This document shows positions 17,532 through 26,441 of a stretch of 64,000 nt of DNA, piece by piece (the stretch's first letter is position 1; each line of letters begins with the position of its first letter). The notes beneath the pieces were generated by a model. The model ran no database searches. It was given only the letters and a program-made list of their open reading frames with translations, and was not told the origin of the DNA. The stretch is taken from assembly GCA_034437555.1 (NCBI GenBank), contig DAOTTQ010000060.1, forward strand, positions 24,824-88,823. The letters run 5' to 3'. The position numbers were made by a program, and so were the translations under genes. The DNA comes from JANWYT01 sp034437555 (GTDB lineage: Bacteria > Chloroflexota > Anaerolineae > Aggregatilineales > Phototrophicaceae).

Positions 17532-17560
17532 TTGCACAAACTCGGTTAAACGGCTAGCAT
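17532..17560 (+). promoter_or_regulatory. Candidate sigma-70 promoter of rarA
   Basis: TTGCAC (17532-17537) and TAGCAT (17555-17560) are separated by exactly 17 bp, in the divergent intergenic region and 33 bp upstream of the rarA start. A GGGAG ribosome-binding site follows at 17579-17583. Confidence 0.55.
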
Positions 17561-17593
17561 GATGAAACATAGGAGATAGGGAGTTTGTGAAAG

Positions 17594-18787
17594 ATGACTA
17601 ACATTAAGTCCATGCCTTTAGCAGAGCGTTTGCGTCCACAATCGCTTTCGGATGTCGTGGGGCAGGCGCACCTTGTAGGCGAGGGGAAACCTCTTTATTT
17701 AGCTATTCAAAATCGCGCTGTGCCTTCTATGATTTTATGGGGACCTCCGGGCGTAGGTAAAACCACCCTCGCACGCCTTATTGCCAAACACACCGACCGA
17801 CCTTTTTTTCAATTGTCTGCCGTGAGCGCAGGCAAAGCCGAACTGCGTGAGATTGTAGAAAAAACACAATTTAAGCAAGCCGATTTATTTACTCCTAAAA
17901 ATGCCCAGATGGGTAGTGCTGTCCTATTCTTAGATGAAATTCATCGTTTTAATAAAGCCCAACAGGACTATCTTTTGCCGTATGTAGAAGATGGTACGCT
18001 AACACTCATTGGCGCAACCACCGAAAACCCCAGTTTTGAAGTTATCGGGGCGTTATTATCGCGGTTACAAGTGTTTGTACTTAAACCCCTAGATGCCGAA
18101 GATTTAGAGCGCATTGTTCGGCGTGGCGCAGAATCTCTGCAAGCGGTGGTTTCTCCCGATGCAACGTCATTTTTAACGCGCTATGCCAACGGTGACGCAC
18201 GCGCCAGCCTAAACTTGCTAGAAAACGCGCATCGCTTGTATGGCGAAAATATCGGCATAGAACAACTTAAAGAAACCTTGCAATCCAAGCACATTCGTTA
18301 CGATAAAAGCGGTGAAGAACACTATAACACCGTCAGCGCGTTCATCAAAAGTATGCGAGCAGGGCAGGTGGACGCATCGCTATATTATCTTGCGCGGATG
18401 ATTGACGGGGGCGAAGACCCCAAATTTATTGCGCGTCGTATGGTTATTTTTGCCAGTGAAGATGTGGGAATGGCAAACCCAACTGCGCTCTTAATTGCCA
18501 ACGGAGTCTTTAGAGCCGTTGAAACCATAGGCTTACCTGAAGCGCAAATTAACCTTGCACACGGGGTCGTTTATTTAGCCACATCGCCCAAAGACAGAAG
18601 CGCGTATGATGCTTACTTTGAAGCCCTTGATGATGTAAAGTCGCATGGCAATTTAGAAATCCCCATGTTCATTCGTAACGCGCCTACCCGCCTGATGAAA
18701 GAACTGGGATATGGTAAAGGTGACAATGCCAGTCACTTGCCCGTACCGCTTGCACAGAAGCGTTATTACAAGCCAAAATTAGAGTAA
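17594..18787 (+). CDS. rarA: Replication-associated recombination protein A (RarA/MgsA AAA+ ATPase)
   Basis: This cytoplasmic AAA+ ATPase acts at stalled replication forks and gaps. The family N-terminus (PLAERLRPQSLSDVVGQAHLV) is followed by Walker A GPPGVGKTT, the RarA-specific VSAGKAELREIV, Walker B LFLDEIHRFNKAQQD and sensor 1 IGATTENPSFEV. The C-terminal half (EHYNTVSAFIKSMRAGQVDASLYYLARM, ASEDVGMANP) is the RarA oligomerisation domain. Its 397 residues are slightly shorter than the ~440 usual in proteobacteria, but nothing essential is missing. The final residues (RYYKPK) are typical of the family. Confidence 0.93.
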   Translation: MTNIKSMPLAERLRPQSLSDVVGQAHLVGEGKPLYLAIQNRAVPSMILWGPPGVGKTTLARLIAKHTDRPFFQLSAVSAGKAELREIVEKTQFKQADLFTPKNAQMGSAVLFLDEIHRFNKAQQDYLLPYVEDGTLTLIGATTENPSFEVIGALLSRLQVFVLKPLDAEDLERIVRRGAESLQAVVSPDATSFLTRYANGDARASLNLLENAHRLYGENIGIEQLKETLQSKHIRYDKSGEEHYNTVSAFIKSMRAGQVDASLYYLARMIDGGEDPKFIARRMVIFASEDVGMANPTALLIANGVFRAVETIGLPEAQINLAHGVVYLATSPKDRSAYDAYFEALDDVKSHGNLEIPMFIRNAPTRLMKELGYGKGDNASHLPVPLAQKRYYKPKLE

Positions 18788-18857
18788 GTGCGCCGTCACG
18801 CCCTAAAATATCGTATAATGGGGTAGATGTGACCACAAAAAATAAGGACATTTTTTC

Positions 18858-19751
18858 ATGATGAACGACCCTAATCCTAAACAACATCGCCGCCGTTGGT
18901 GGCTTGTTTTGGCAGGCATGCTGGCATTTGCTTTGTTTGCACCACGCCTTGCCCCCCTTGCTGATGTCTCAACGTCTCAGATTGCCCCACCCATCGGGGA
19001 TCAACAAGAGGGCATCTATGAGATGAACGCAGGCAATAGCACCGCCACTATGGATATTACGAGTATGTGGGGAGGCGATTGGTTTACCAAGTCTCTTACA
19101 TTTGCGCTTTTTGATGACCTTGCGCTTTTTGAAGGTGATATTGCCTTGCACACAGACAGCCTTACTGTGGGTGGCTTGGGTGTCAATCGCACTAGCCTTC
19201 TGTGGAAAGATGGGCTTGTGCCGTATGAGATAGACCCCAAATTGCCCGCCCAAAACCGTGTGTTTGATGCTATCGCTCATTGGGAAGCCAACACTAGCAT
19301 TCGTTTTGTGCAACGCACGCCCCAAAACGCCAATCAATACCCCAATTATGTCTATTTTCAGCCCGCTTCGGGATGCTGGTCTTATGTGGGTATGGTAGGT
19401 GGCAAACAACCGTTGGGTTTAGCATTAGGGTGTGGCACGGGTAGCACCATCCATGAGATAGGGCATGTGGTGGGCTTGTGGCATGAACAAAGTCGCGCAG
19501 ACCGTGACAAGCACGTTCAAATTCACTTCGAGAACATTGTTTCTGGAATGGAACACAATTTCACACAGCACATTGCTGATGGGCAAGACCTTGGCGCGTA
19601 TGATTACGAAAGCATTATGCACTATCCACGCTGGGCTTTCTCTAAAAATGGCAAAGATACCATCGTGCCGATTCAGGATATCGCTATTGGTCAACGAAGT
19701 GTCCTAAGCGAGGGTGATATTGCGGCTGTTGAATCCCTGTATAAGCGATAA
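18858..19751 (+). CDS. Secreted astacin-family (M12A) zinc metalloprotease
   Basis: This 297-residue protein starts with a basic region and a hydrophobic signal or anchor segment (WWLVLAGMLAFALFAP). The catalytic zinc motif HEIGHVVGLWHEQSR begins at about His199 and matches the extended HExxHxxGxxHE pattern of astacins; the Met-turn is SIMHYPRWAFS, where the Tyr is the fifth zinc ligand of this family. An N-terminal segment of about 100 residues before the catalytic domain may be a propeptide. Two adjacent ATGs (18858, 18861) could each be the start. It lies alone between rarA and the pyruvate-kinase-like gene; substrates are unknown. Confidence 0.88.
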   Translation: MMNDPNPKQHRRRWWLVLAGMLAFALFAPRLAPLADVSTSQIAPPIGDQQEGIYEMNAGNSTATMDITSMWGGDWFTKSLTFALFDDLALFEGDIALHTDSLTVGGLGVNRTSLLWKDGLVPYEIDPKLPAQNRVFDAIAHWEANTSIRFVQRTPQNANQYPNYVYFQPASGCWSYVGMVGGKQPLGLALGCGTGSTIHEIGHVVGLWHEQSRADRDKHVQIHFENIVSGMEHNFTQHIADGQDLGAYDYESIMHYPRWAFSKNGKDTIVPIQDIAIGQRSVLSEGDIAAVESLYKR

Positions 19752-19881
19752 AGCACACGCGCAAATCATGACAAACAACATCATTTGCTTGTCGCAATTC
19801 AGCTAAGATAAAGGTATTAAAAGGGGTGGGTGTCTTGCTTACCCCATCTTCACCCATTGTAAACAAGAGTGTTTATCCCCC

Positions 19882-21354
19882 ATGAAACGACCTAGCACCC
19901 ATACTTTATTGCAAGAGCTACTAAAACTAAGAAAAGCGATCCTTAGCGAATCTAAAACCACTTTTTCCCGTTGGCAACCGCACCTTCAACCCGCACGCCC
20001 ACGCTTTGCGAAAAGCGCGCTCAACTTTGCCCATTATTTGGCATTACGTCACCATGATTTACGGGATGTTCAGGGAGAGTTGCGCCTGTGGGGCTTGTCC
20101 TCATTAGGGCGCATTGAAGCCCAAGTATTGCCCACGTTGGATAGTGTGATTGCGTCATTGGCGGACATTGCCCACGAAAAATCACCCGTTGAACGCCCAA
20201 CCCCACACGCCTTTCGGGGTGGGGAACGGCTCTTAGACCGCGAAACACGCGACGTTTTTGGCGCAAAGCCCCGTAAACGGCGTGTACGGATGATGGTTAC
20301 ACTGCCTTTAGAATCGGCGGACGACCCGTCTTATATTAAAGAACTGCTGATGAACGGCATGAATATCGCCCGCATCAATTGCGCCCACGACACCCCCCAT
20401 GAATGGGAAAAGATGATCATTCATCTACGCCAAGCCGAAGCCGAGACTGGGCTTTCGTGCCGTGTTTCGATGGACTTAGGGGGACCCAAGTCACGGACGG
20501 CGGATGTAGCATTTCCTGACGGCGGTAAAAAAGTTCGCACAGGCGACCTGATTTTGCTGTATAAAGACACACCCACGCCCTACGAGGGGATAAAAATGCA
20601 AGTGCGCTGTACACTCCCTGAAGCTGTTGACCAAGTAAAAGTGGGCGCAAGCATCTTTTTTGATGACGGCAAAATAGAGGCAGGCGTGCAGGAGCGCATA
20701 GACGGTGGCGTTATTTTGTGTGTGACACATGCCCACCCTGACGGCGATAAACTCAAAGACGACAAGGGCATTAACTTTCCAAATACGTCCCTTCAGCTCG
20801 TGCCATTAACGCCAAAAGACATTGAAGATTTGTCGTTTGTGGCGGCACATGCCGATATGGTAAATTATTCATTTGTGCAAAGTGGCGATGATGTGCGCTT
20901 GCTCCAAGCCGAAATTGCGAAGCTAAAGCCCACACGCCCGATAGCCCTGATTGCCAAAATAGAGACCGCTAAAGCAGTTAAGCATCTGCCCGAAATTATT
21001 ATTGCTGCTGGTGGCACACAACCCTTTGGCGTGATGATTGCGCGGGGCGACCTTGCCATAGAAATTGGGTTTGAGCGCATGGCAGAAATTCAAGAAGAGA
21101 TTTTGTGGCTGTGCGAAGCCGCGCATGTGCCTGTTATTTGGGCAACCCAAGTGCTAGAAACATTGGCAAAAGAGGGCAGACCCTCTCGCGCAGAAGTGAC
21201 CGATGCCGCCATGTCGGAGCGTGCCGAATGTGTGATGCTGAACAAAGGCGATTATATTTTGGACGCGATGCGCCTACTTAACGGCGTGCTAGAACGAATG
21301 GAAACACACCAAACGAAGAAGATTGCACAGTTACGCGCCTTAAAATCGTGGTGA
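19882..21354 (+). CDS. Atypical pyruvate kinase-like protein without the C-terminal domain
   Basis: Residues about 130-485 resemble the pyruvate-kinase barrel: RMMVTLP with NGMNIARINCAH (start of barrel), VSMDLGGPKSRT, a B-domain-like insert, SFVQSGDDV, ALIAKIETAKAV, FGVMIARGDLAIEIG and VIWATQVLETLAKEGRPSRAEVTDAAMSERAECVMLNKGDY. In place of the usual 'MLSGETA' the sequence reads MLNKGDY, and the roughly 120-residue C-terminal regulatory domain is absent. Instead there is an N-terminal helical extension of about 130 residues. Known pyruvate kinases transfer phosphate from phosphoenolpyruvate to ADP; activity here is plausible but unproven. It is followed 22 bp later by the cytochrome gene. Confidence 0.8.
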   Translation: MKRPSTHTLLQELLKLRKAILSESKTTFSRWQPHLQPARPRFAKSALNFAHYLALRHHDLRDVQGELRLWGLSSLGRIEAQVLPTLDSVIASLADIAHEKSPVERPTPHAFRGGERLLDRETRDVFGAKPRKRRVRMMVTLPLESADDPSYIKELLMNGMNIARINCAHDTPHEWEKMIIHLRQAEAETGLSCRVSMDLGGPKSRTADVAFPDGGKKVRTGDLILLYKDTPTPYEGIKMQVRCTLPEAVDQVKVGASIFFDDGKIEAGVQERIDGGVILCVTHAHPDGDKLKDDKGINFPNTSLQLVPLTPKDIEDLSFVAAHADMVNYSFVQSGDDVRLLQAEIAKLKPTRPIALIAKIETAKAVKHLPEIIIAAGGTQPFGVMIARGDLAIEIGFERMAEIQEEILWLCEAAHVPVIWATQVLETLAKEGRPSRAEVTDAAMSERAECVMLNKGDYILDAMRLLNGVLERMETHQTKKIAQLRALKSW

Positions 21355-21376
21355 TGGCAAAGACAGGGGGGACGAT

Positions 21377-21898
21377 ATGAAACCAAAAATAATGGGGCTG
21401 GTAGGTGGATTAGCATTAATTTTTGCGGTTGGCATGTCGCTTCTATTTATCAATGCCACCCCAAACACCAGCGCACTTAGCACAGAAGATTTATCGGCAA
21501 CTGCGCTTTGTGTGGAACTTACGGCAGACCGTGTGGCGTTACACAGCATCTTTGGCACGCCCACACCAAACCCAAATGCCACACCCACACCCCTTCAGCC
21601 TTTGGGCAATGTGCAAGCAGGGCAGGGGGTGTTTACCGAAGTGGGCAAATGCCACGTATGCCATGAAGTAAGTAGCATGGAAGAACTAATCGCGCCCTCA
21701 TTGATGCACATTGCCAGTAATGCCATGTGGAAGCGTGAGGGCATTAGCGCAGAAGATTACGTGCGTGGGGCAATCTTGCGCCCCAATGAACTGATTGTGC
21801 CGTCGTTAAAGGCGGGTATTATGCCTACCAGCTATGAACAGCTTCTCACCCAAGAACAACTCAATGACCTTGTTGCCTACCTGATGACGTTGGAATAA
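21377..21898 (+). CDS. Membrane-anchored mono-haem cytochrome c
   Basis: This 173-residue protein has an N-terminal membrane anchor or signal (GLVGGLALIFAVGMSLLFI) and a Pro/Thr-rich linker (TPTPNPNATPTPLQP). The haem attachment motif is CHVCH in GKCHVCHEV and the probable distal ligand is the Met in KAGIMPTSY. The C-terminus (EQLNDLVAYLMTLE) is the usual class I cytochrome c helix. It would carry electrons on the outer face of the membrane. The partner complex is not encoded here, so its place in the respiratory chain is unknown. Confidence 0.87.
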   Translation: MKPKIMGLVGGLALIFAVGMSLLFINATPNTSALSTEDLSATALCVELTADRVALHSIFGTPTPNPNATPTPLQPLGNVQAGQGVFTEVGKCHVCHEVSSMEELIAPSLMHIASNAMWKREGISAEDYVRGAILRPNELIVPSLKAGIMPTSYEQLLTQEQLNDLVAYLMTLE

Positions 21899-21901
21899 GC
21901 G

Positions 21902-21910
21902 TGCTATAAT
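21902..21910 (+). promoter_or_regulatory. Extended -10 promoter before the Uma2 gene
   Basis: TGCTATAAT is a perfect extended -10 element (TGnTATAAT), 35 bp before the ATG at 21945; an AAAGGAG ribosome-binding site lies between. No good -35 box is evident, as is common with extended -10 promoters. Confidence 0.5.
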
Positions 21911-21944
21911 ATGCACATTGCAAAACGACAAAGGAGCGTGAGCG

Positions 21945-22520
21945 ATGGTTGCCCCAACACGCATCAGTACGGATATTGAAGCATTTGAGACGTTCATCAA
22001 CTTGCCCGAAAATACCGATAAACGGTTTGAACTCTTGATGGGGGAGGCACCAGAAACGCCGTCAAACATCTTTTCGTCTTTCTTGGCACCAAGTACTAGC
22101 ATGTTTATTGCCTCTTTTCTTATACAAAACCGATTAGAAGGCTACCTTACCGGTGAAGGTGGTGGTTATGTTGTTGAAGGGGAAGTTTTCGCGCCTGATG
22201 TGGCATACACCACACAGCCTGTAACGCGCAAAGGGTTTGCACCGCACCCGCCATTACTTGCCGTAGAAGTGCTACCCGACCCGCACAACAATAAAGAACA
22301 ATCTGACCCTCGGCGTAAGCTGTCGGTGTATTTGCGTGCAGGGGTAGTGGTGTGGGTCGTAGATTATGAAGCCGAGCAAGTCGAGGTTCATGTGCCTGAC
22401 CAAGATGTTTTGATTTTAGGGGTCAACGATACCCTAAAAGGTGGAGATGTACTGCCCAATTTTGCCTTACTTGTAAGAGACATTTTTCCCATCGGAGTAG
22501 AAGAAAGTGCTAAAGATTAG
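21945..22520 (+). CDS. Uma2 family (DUF820) putative PD-(D/E)XK endonuclease
   Basis: The 191 residues match the Uma2 layout: an N-terminal region with RFELLMGE, the acidic position in FAPDVAY, then LLAVEVLPD carrying the catalytic Glu and RRKLSVYLRAGVVVWVVDYEAEQVEVH. These proteins adopt a restriction-endonuclease-like fold and are abundant in cyanobacteria and Chloroflexota, often next to mobile or variable loci; their physiological role is unclear. The 3' end overlaps the glycosyltransferase start by 14 bp, so it may be co-transcribed with the polysaccharide genes although the function is unrelated. Confidence 0.85.
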   Translation: MVAPTRISTDIEAFETFINLPENTDKRFELLMGEAPETPSNIFSSFLAPSTSMFIASFLIQNRLEGYLTGEGGGYVVEGEVFAPDVAYTTQPVTRKGFAPHPPLLAVEVLPDPHNNKEQSDPRRKLSVYLRAGVVVWVVDYEAEQVEVHVPDQDVLILGVNDTLKGGDVLPNFALLVRDIFPIGVEESAKD

Positions 22521-23385
22521 CATCGTTACCGTCACCTATAATAGTGAGCGATTCTTAGAAGCAACTATTCAATCCATACTCAGCCAAAACTACCCCAACT
22601 TAGAATATATCATTATTGACGGTGGCTCTACGGACGGCACACTAAATATTATTCATAAGTACGAAAGCCAACTCGCCTATTGGATAAGCGAGCGTGATAA
22701 TGGCATGTACGATGCCCTTAATAAAGGGTTTGCGCGTGCTACGGGGGATATTTTTGCATGGCTAAATTCTGATGATATGTACATGCCTTGGACATTACAG
22801 TATGTCAATGAGGTATTTCAATCTGCATCCGATATACTATGGCTCACATCACTTCTGCCCGTTATTTGGAATGCTAAAGGTTTGCCGATAGATACCCTTC
22901 CAATATTAGGATATAGCAAAGAGGGGTTTTTTAAGGGTGAGCATCTTCCTTTTGGCTCAAGTTACAAGTTAGAAGCAATTCAGCAGGAATCTACTTTCTG
23001 GCGACGCAGCTTGTGGGAAAAAGCAGGGGAACGCTTAGAAGATTCGCTAAGGCTTGCAGGTGACTTTGAGCTGTGGGCGCGTTTTTACCAGCATGCTTTG
23101 CTCGTGGGCGTGCGTGTGCCTTTGGGTGGTTTTCGTCGGCATGGCAATCAACTTTCGGTTAAACAAGAAGAACAATACGCAAAAGAAGCCTCACTTGCAC
23201 TAGAAAAACACGAAGGCAAACCTCACAGCGCTTGGAGTGCATTTCTTCGGCGGTACTTTGCCCCGTTATTTAGATTTCGCTTCCGCCGTTTAGGACAACG
23301 CTTGGGCATTGTTTATCCGATGCTTGTTTATCAAAGCGGTAAAAAAGACCCCGATAAACGGTCTATAATTACGCGCTACATCTAA
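22507..23385 (+). CDS. Glycosyltransferase family 2
   Basis: This 292-residue GT-A enzyme transfers a sugar from a nucleotide donor during surface-glycan synthesis. The N-terminal motif KISIVTVTYNSERFLEATIQSIL, the acidic donor site IDGGSTDGT and AWLNSDDMYMP (DxD-like, metal binding) are present, with RDNGMYDALNKGFARATGD between them. The basic C-terminus (RRYFAPLFRFRFRRLGQR) may associate with the membrane. It starts with GTG at 22507, inside the end of the Uma2 gene. The following genes encode the export and decoration steps of a polysaccharide. Confidence 0.88.
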   Translation: MLKISIVTVTYNSERFLEATIQSILSQNYPNLEYIIIDGGSTDGTLNIIHKYESQLAYWISERDNGMYDALNKGFARATGDIFAWLNSDDMYMPWTLQYVNEVFQSASDILWLTSLLPVIWNAKGLPIDTLPILGYSKEGFFKGEHLPFGSSYKLEAIQQESTFWRRSLWEKAGERLEDSLRLAGDFELWARFYQHALLVGVRVPLGGFRRHGNQLSVKQEEQYAKEASLALEKHEGKPHSAWSAFLRRYFAPLFRFRFRRLGQRLGIVYPMLVYQSGKKDPDKRSIITRYI

Positions 23386-23414
23386 CCGAAACTTATTGGC
23401 GAAAACTAGCTCTC

Positions 23415-23443
23415 TTTACACCCCTCTCCAAATCCTGTAAGAT
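23415..23443 (+). promoter_or_regulatory. Candidate promoter of the polysaccharide export operon
   Basis: TTTACA (23415-23420) and TAAGAT (23438-23443) are spaced by 17 bp, with a TG dinucleotide just before the -10 box. It lies in the 88-bp gap before the exporter permease, so the export operon may be expressed separately from the glycosyltransferase. Confidence 0.5.
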
Positions 23444-23479
23444 GACGGCGCGTTATGCTTCCTGTTAAAGAGGTTGAAT

Positions 23480-24307
23480 TTGTCTCCCAAACCGTTTAGA
23501 ACCATTGCCCCGCCTTCGCGCTTCCCACTTCCTAACCTTAAAGAACTTTGGAACTTTCGCTATCTTGTGGTCTATATGGCGTGGCGTGATGTGAAGGTAC
23601 GCTTTCAACAGACCATTTTGGGTCCTCTTTGGCCCCTTGTTGAACCTATTATGTTTATGGTGGTGTTTACGTTTGTGTTCGGCACGATTGCCAATATGCC
23701 CTCAAATGATATTCCATATCCCATTTTTACGTTTACGGCACTGGTACCATGGACGTTTTTTTCTAATGGTTTAACGCGCATGGCAACGTCTCTTACTTCC
23801 AATTCAAATATGATTACAAAAATTTATTTTCCCCGAATTTTGTTGCCTCTTTCATCTCAGGTGGCGAGCTTGCTAGAGCTTTTGGTGTCGTTGGTCATTG
23901 TTTTTGCGTTGATGGTTGGGTTTCAATTTGCGATTACATGGCGTATCCTTGCGCTTATTCCTTTGGTGTTGCTCATGATGTTTGCCACATTAGGCTTAGG
24001 GCTAATTCTTTCGGCAATGAATGCAAGGTTTCGTGATGTTGGAAACTCTGTAGGTATTTTGTTGCGCGTTATTATGTACCTTACCCCTGTTGCCTATACA
24101 AGCGATGTATTACCCGCTCCTTTGAACACGCTCTACATCATTAATCCCATTGCAGGCGTGATAGATGGCTTTCGATGGGCATTACTAGGGGTAAATACCG
24201 ACCCCTCACTCGCCATTATTTCTAGTGTTATTGTGTCTACCATGCTTTGTATATTTGGGGTGATCTTCTTTCAGCATAGCGATGCTACCTTTACGGATGT
24301 AATCTAA
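23480..24307 (+). CDS. ABC-2 type polysaccharide export permease (Wzm-like)
   Basis: This integral membrane protein has six predicted helices and the ABC-2 export layout: a cytoplasmic start with FRYLVVYMAWRDVKVRFQQTILGPLWPLVEP, the usual signature of O-antigen and teichoic-acid exporters, and a re-entrant region ending PIAGVIDGFRWALLG. The partner ATPase follows with a 1-bp overlap (TAATG). The start codon must be non-ATG: TTG at 23480 sits 6 bp after AAAGAGG and is preferred to TTG at 23474, which touches that ribosome-binding site. It would move a lipid-linked polysaccharide across the inner membrane. Confidence 0.88.
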   Translation: MSPKPFRTIAPPSRFPLPNLKELWNFRYLVVYMAWRDVKVRFQQTILGPLWPLVEPIMFMVVFTFVFGTIANMPSNDIPYPIFTFTALVPWTFFSNGLTRMATSLTSNSNMITKIYFPRILLPLSSQVASLLELLVSLVIVFALMVGFQFAITWRILALIPLVLLMMFATLGLGLILSAMNARFRDVGNSVGILLRVIMYLTPVAYTSDVLPAPLNTLYIINPIAGVIDGFRWALLGVNTDPSLAIISSVIVSTMLCIFGVIFFQHSDATFTDVI

Positions 24308-25599
24308 TGACAAACGCCATCGAAGTAAGCCACATTACCAAAAACTACTTTATTGGTAGGCAAGATAAACGCACCGTATTTGAACAAGTGAGGGGCATAT
24401 TTACCGACCCCTTTAAGCGTATCGGCTTACTTTTACAGGGCAAGTCGCCCACATTCTCTGATGATAGTGTGACCGTGCTAAATGATATTTCCTTTGATGT
24501 GAAAACAGGGGAAGTGTTGGGCATTATTGGCGCAAATGGGGCAGGCAAAAGCACGCTTCTTAAAATCCTTAGTGGCATTACATACCCCACCAGTGGCACA
24601 GCCAAACTCTATGGGCGCGTGGGGTCACTTTTAGAAGTAGGAACAGGCTTCCATGCCGAATTGACGGGACGCGAGAATGTCTATTTGAATGGTTCCATTT
24701 TAGGAATGACACGCGCAGAAATATCAAAACGCTTTGATGAAATTGTGGCGTTCGCAGGGGTAGAAAAGTTTATTGATACTCCCGTAAAACGTTATTCTAG
24801 CGGTATGAAGGTTCGGCTTGCTTTTGGCGTGGCTGCTCATCTTGACCCAGAAATTTTGCTAATAGATGAAGTGTTGGCAGTGGGGGATGCGGTTTTTCAG
24901 CAACGTAGCCTAAATAAGATGTCCGAGATTACCATGCAATCACGCACGGTCATTTTTGTAAGCCATCAACTAGATATGATACGCGCCATTTGTACCCGTT
25001 GTATCTTTTTAGATAGCGGTCAGATTAAAGCGGATGGTAAACCCGAAGAAGTGATTGATGCATACCTTAATAGTTTGCGGATAGACCGTGGGATGCCAGA
25101 ATTTGACCTTACCGACAAACGTAGCCCTGAACTTGAAATAGAGGTTTTTGCAGGGCGTGTGCTTAACACAGTAACAGAAAAGATTACAGGTCACTTTGAT
25201 GTGTTTGACCCCATCAGCATTGAATTAGACTATGAAGTGCGTCGCCCCGTCGTTGGGTCAGTGATCAATTTTGAATTGTATCGCAATGGTGTTCCTTTGT
25301 TCACTTCGTTTGATACAGATACTGTTCCAGAACGGCATCAAGCGCGCTCCGTAGGGCGTTATACAGCACGAATAAACATTCCTTCGCCATTGCTAAAGGA
25401 TGGGATTTATACTGTTGTGGTGAATGCAGGCTACGCTAATGTTCAGCGCATCCAAAACATCGAAAATGCGCTCAAGTTTGAAGTAGAGCTTATCTCTGTG
25501 CCTAGTGCATTTGTAAGCTATGCGAATAAACGTTTTGGTGTGATTGCCATGCCGCTGGATTGGCAAACGGTTTTAACTCCTACAGAGGTAAACTTATGA
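24307..25599 (+). CDS. ABC transporter ATPase with C-terminal glycan-binding domain (Wzt-like)
   Basis: The N-terminal 245 residues are the ATPase: Walker A GANGAGKST, the exporter-type GRVGSLLEVGTGFHAELTGRENVYLNG, the signature YSSGMKVRLAFG and Walker B ILLIDEVLAVGD. Residues about 275-430 form a beta-rich domain (DVFDPISIELDYEV, VINFELYRNGVPLFTSFDTD, RINIPSPLLKDGIYTVVV) like the Wzt C-terminal domain, which in known systems recognises the non-reducing end of the exported glycan. That suggests the glycan is finished in the cytoplasm and carries a terminal modification, which fits the methyltransferases encoded next. Confidence 0.9.
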   Translation: MTNAIEVSHITKNYFIGRQDKRTVFEQVRGIFTDPFKRIGLLLQGKSPTFSDDSVTVLNDISFDVKTGEVLGIIGANGAGKSTLLKILSGITYPTSGTAKLYGRVGSLLEVGTGFHAELTGRENVYLNGSILGMTRAEISKRFDEIVAFAGVEKFIDTPVKRYSSGMKVRLAFGVAAHLDPEILLIDEVLAVGDAVFQQRSLNKMSEITMQSRTVIFVSHQLDMIRAICTRCIFLDSGQIKADGKPEEVIDAYLNSLRIDRGMPEFDLTDKRSPELEIEVFAGRVLNTVTEKITGHFDVFDPISIELDYEVRRPVVGSVINFELYRNGVPLFTSFDTDTVPERHQARSVGRYTARINIPSPLLKDGIYTVVVNAGYANVQRIQNIENALKFEVELISVPSAFVSYANKRFGVIAMPLDWQTVLTPTEVNL

Positions 25600-26441
25600 G
25601 TCCTAATACATTAACTATACCCATTTATGTTAGTGACGGTGGACAAATTGTGCCAAACCTTCTCTTTCATCGCTCATGGGATAAGTTACACAGTCGCTGC
25701 ATTGAATATCCTTTTGCTGCTTCACAAGTGGGTAGTGCAGAATCTTTATTAGATGTTGGCACCGCCAAAAGTGATGTTATTTGGATGCAGTGGCTAGACC
25801 AACTGCCATTAAAAACAACAGTTACAGATTATGACCCCACAGATTATCCTTATAAACGTGCTGTATTTCAACAAGCGGACGTGCGCCACTTGCCATTTGA
25901 GGACGCTAGTTTTGAGGTTATTTTAGCTGTCTCGGTTATTGAGCATATTGGATTAAGCGACTCACAAGTATTAAGCTCGGATAAACCTCCAGAAGATACA
26001 CTAGGCGATGTAGAAGCGGTGCGTGAGTTGATGCGTGTTCTTAAACCAGATGGTCGTTTGGTGATGACATTTCCCTATGGTTTAATAGATGGTCTTATCT
26101 TAGGTGGTTCAGCACGAGGTTACACGGCTCATAGCCTTAAACGATTTGAGAGTGTGGCACGTCCTCTTGCACTAGATTATTATGAATACCAACGTATGGG
26201 CGTTCATGAGCTTTATGAAGAAGTAAAATCTAATCCTTCTGTCTTTTCCCATTTCAAACAACAAGTTCTAAATCGCGTGTTTAGATCTAAAAAAAGGGTT
26301 AAACAATCCCCATCTTTAGTCCCATCGACATCCATTATAGGGGCAGTAACTTGGCGAAAAATTCCAATTGAACAAGCAAAAGCAACTCATAAGAGCCACG
26401 TTGATGGTGTTATCTGTGGTGTCTGGGGTAAATTAAAATGA
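25596..26441 (+). CDS. SAM-dependent methyltransferase, class I
   Basis: The 281-residue protein has the class I SAM fold: motif I SLLDVGTAKSD, the acidic strand VTDYDPTD, and motifs QQADVRHLPFEDASFEVILAVSVIEHI. Its ATG (25596) overlaps the Wzt-like stop codon (ATGA), with an AGAGG ribosome-binding site; a longer frame from 25560 would run inside that gene. Directly after a Wzt-type exporter, a role in capping or decorating the glycan is plausible. The methyl acceptor cannot be told from sequence. Confidence 0.82.
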   Translation: MSPNTLTIPIYVSDGGQIVPNLLFHRSWDKLHSRCIEYPFAASQVGSAESLLDVGTAKSDVIWMQWLDQLPLKTTVTDYDPTDYPYKRAVFQQADVRHLPFEDASFEVILAVSVIEHIGLSDSQVLSSDKPPEDTLGDVEAVRELMRVLKPDGRLVMTFPYGLIDGLILGGSARGYTAHSLKRFESVARPLALDYYEYQRMGVHELYEEVKSNPSVFSHFKQQVLNRVFRSKKRVKQSPSLVPSTSIIGAVTWRKIPIEQAKATHKSHVDGVICGVWGKLK

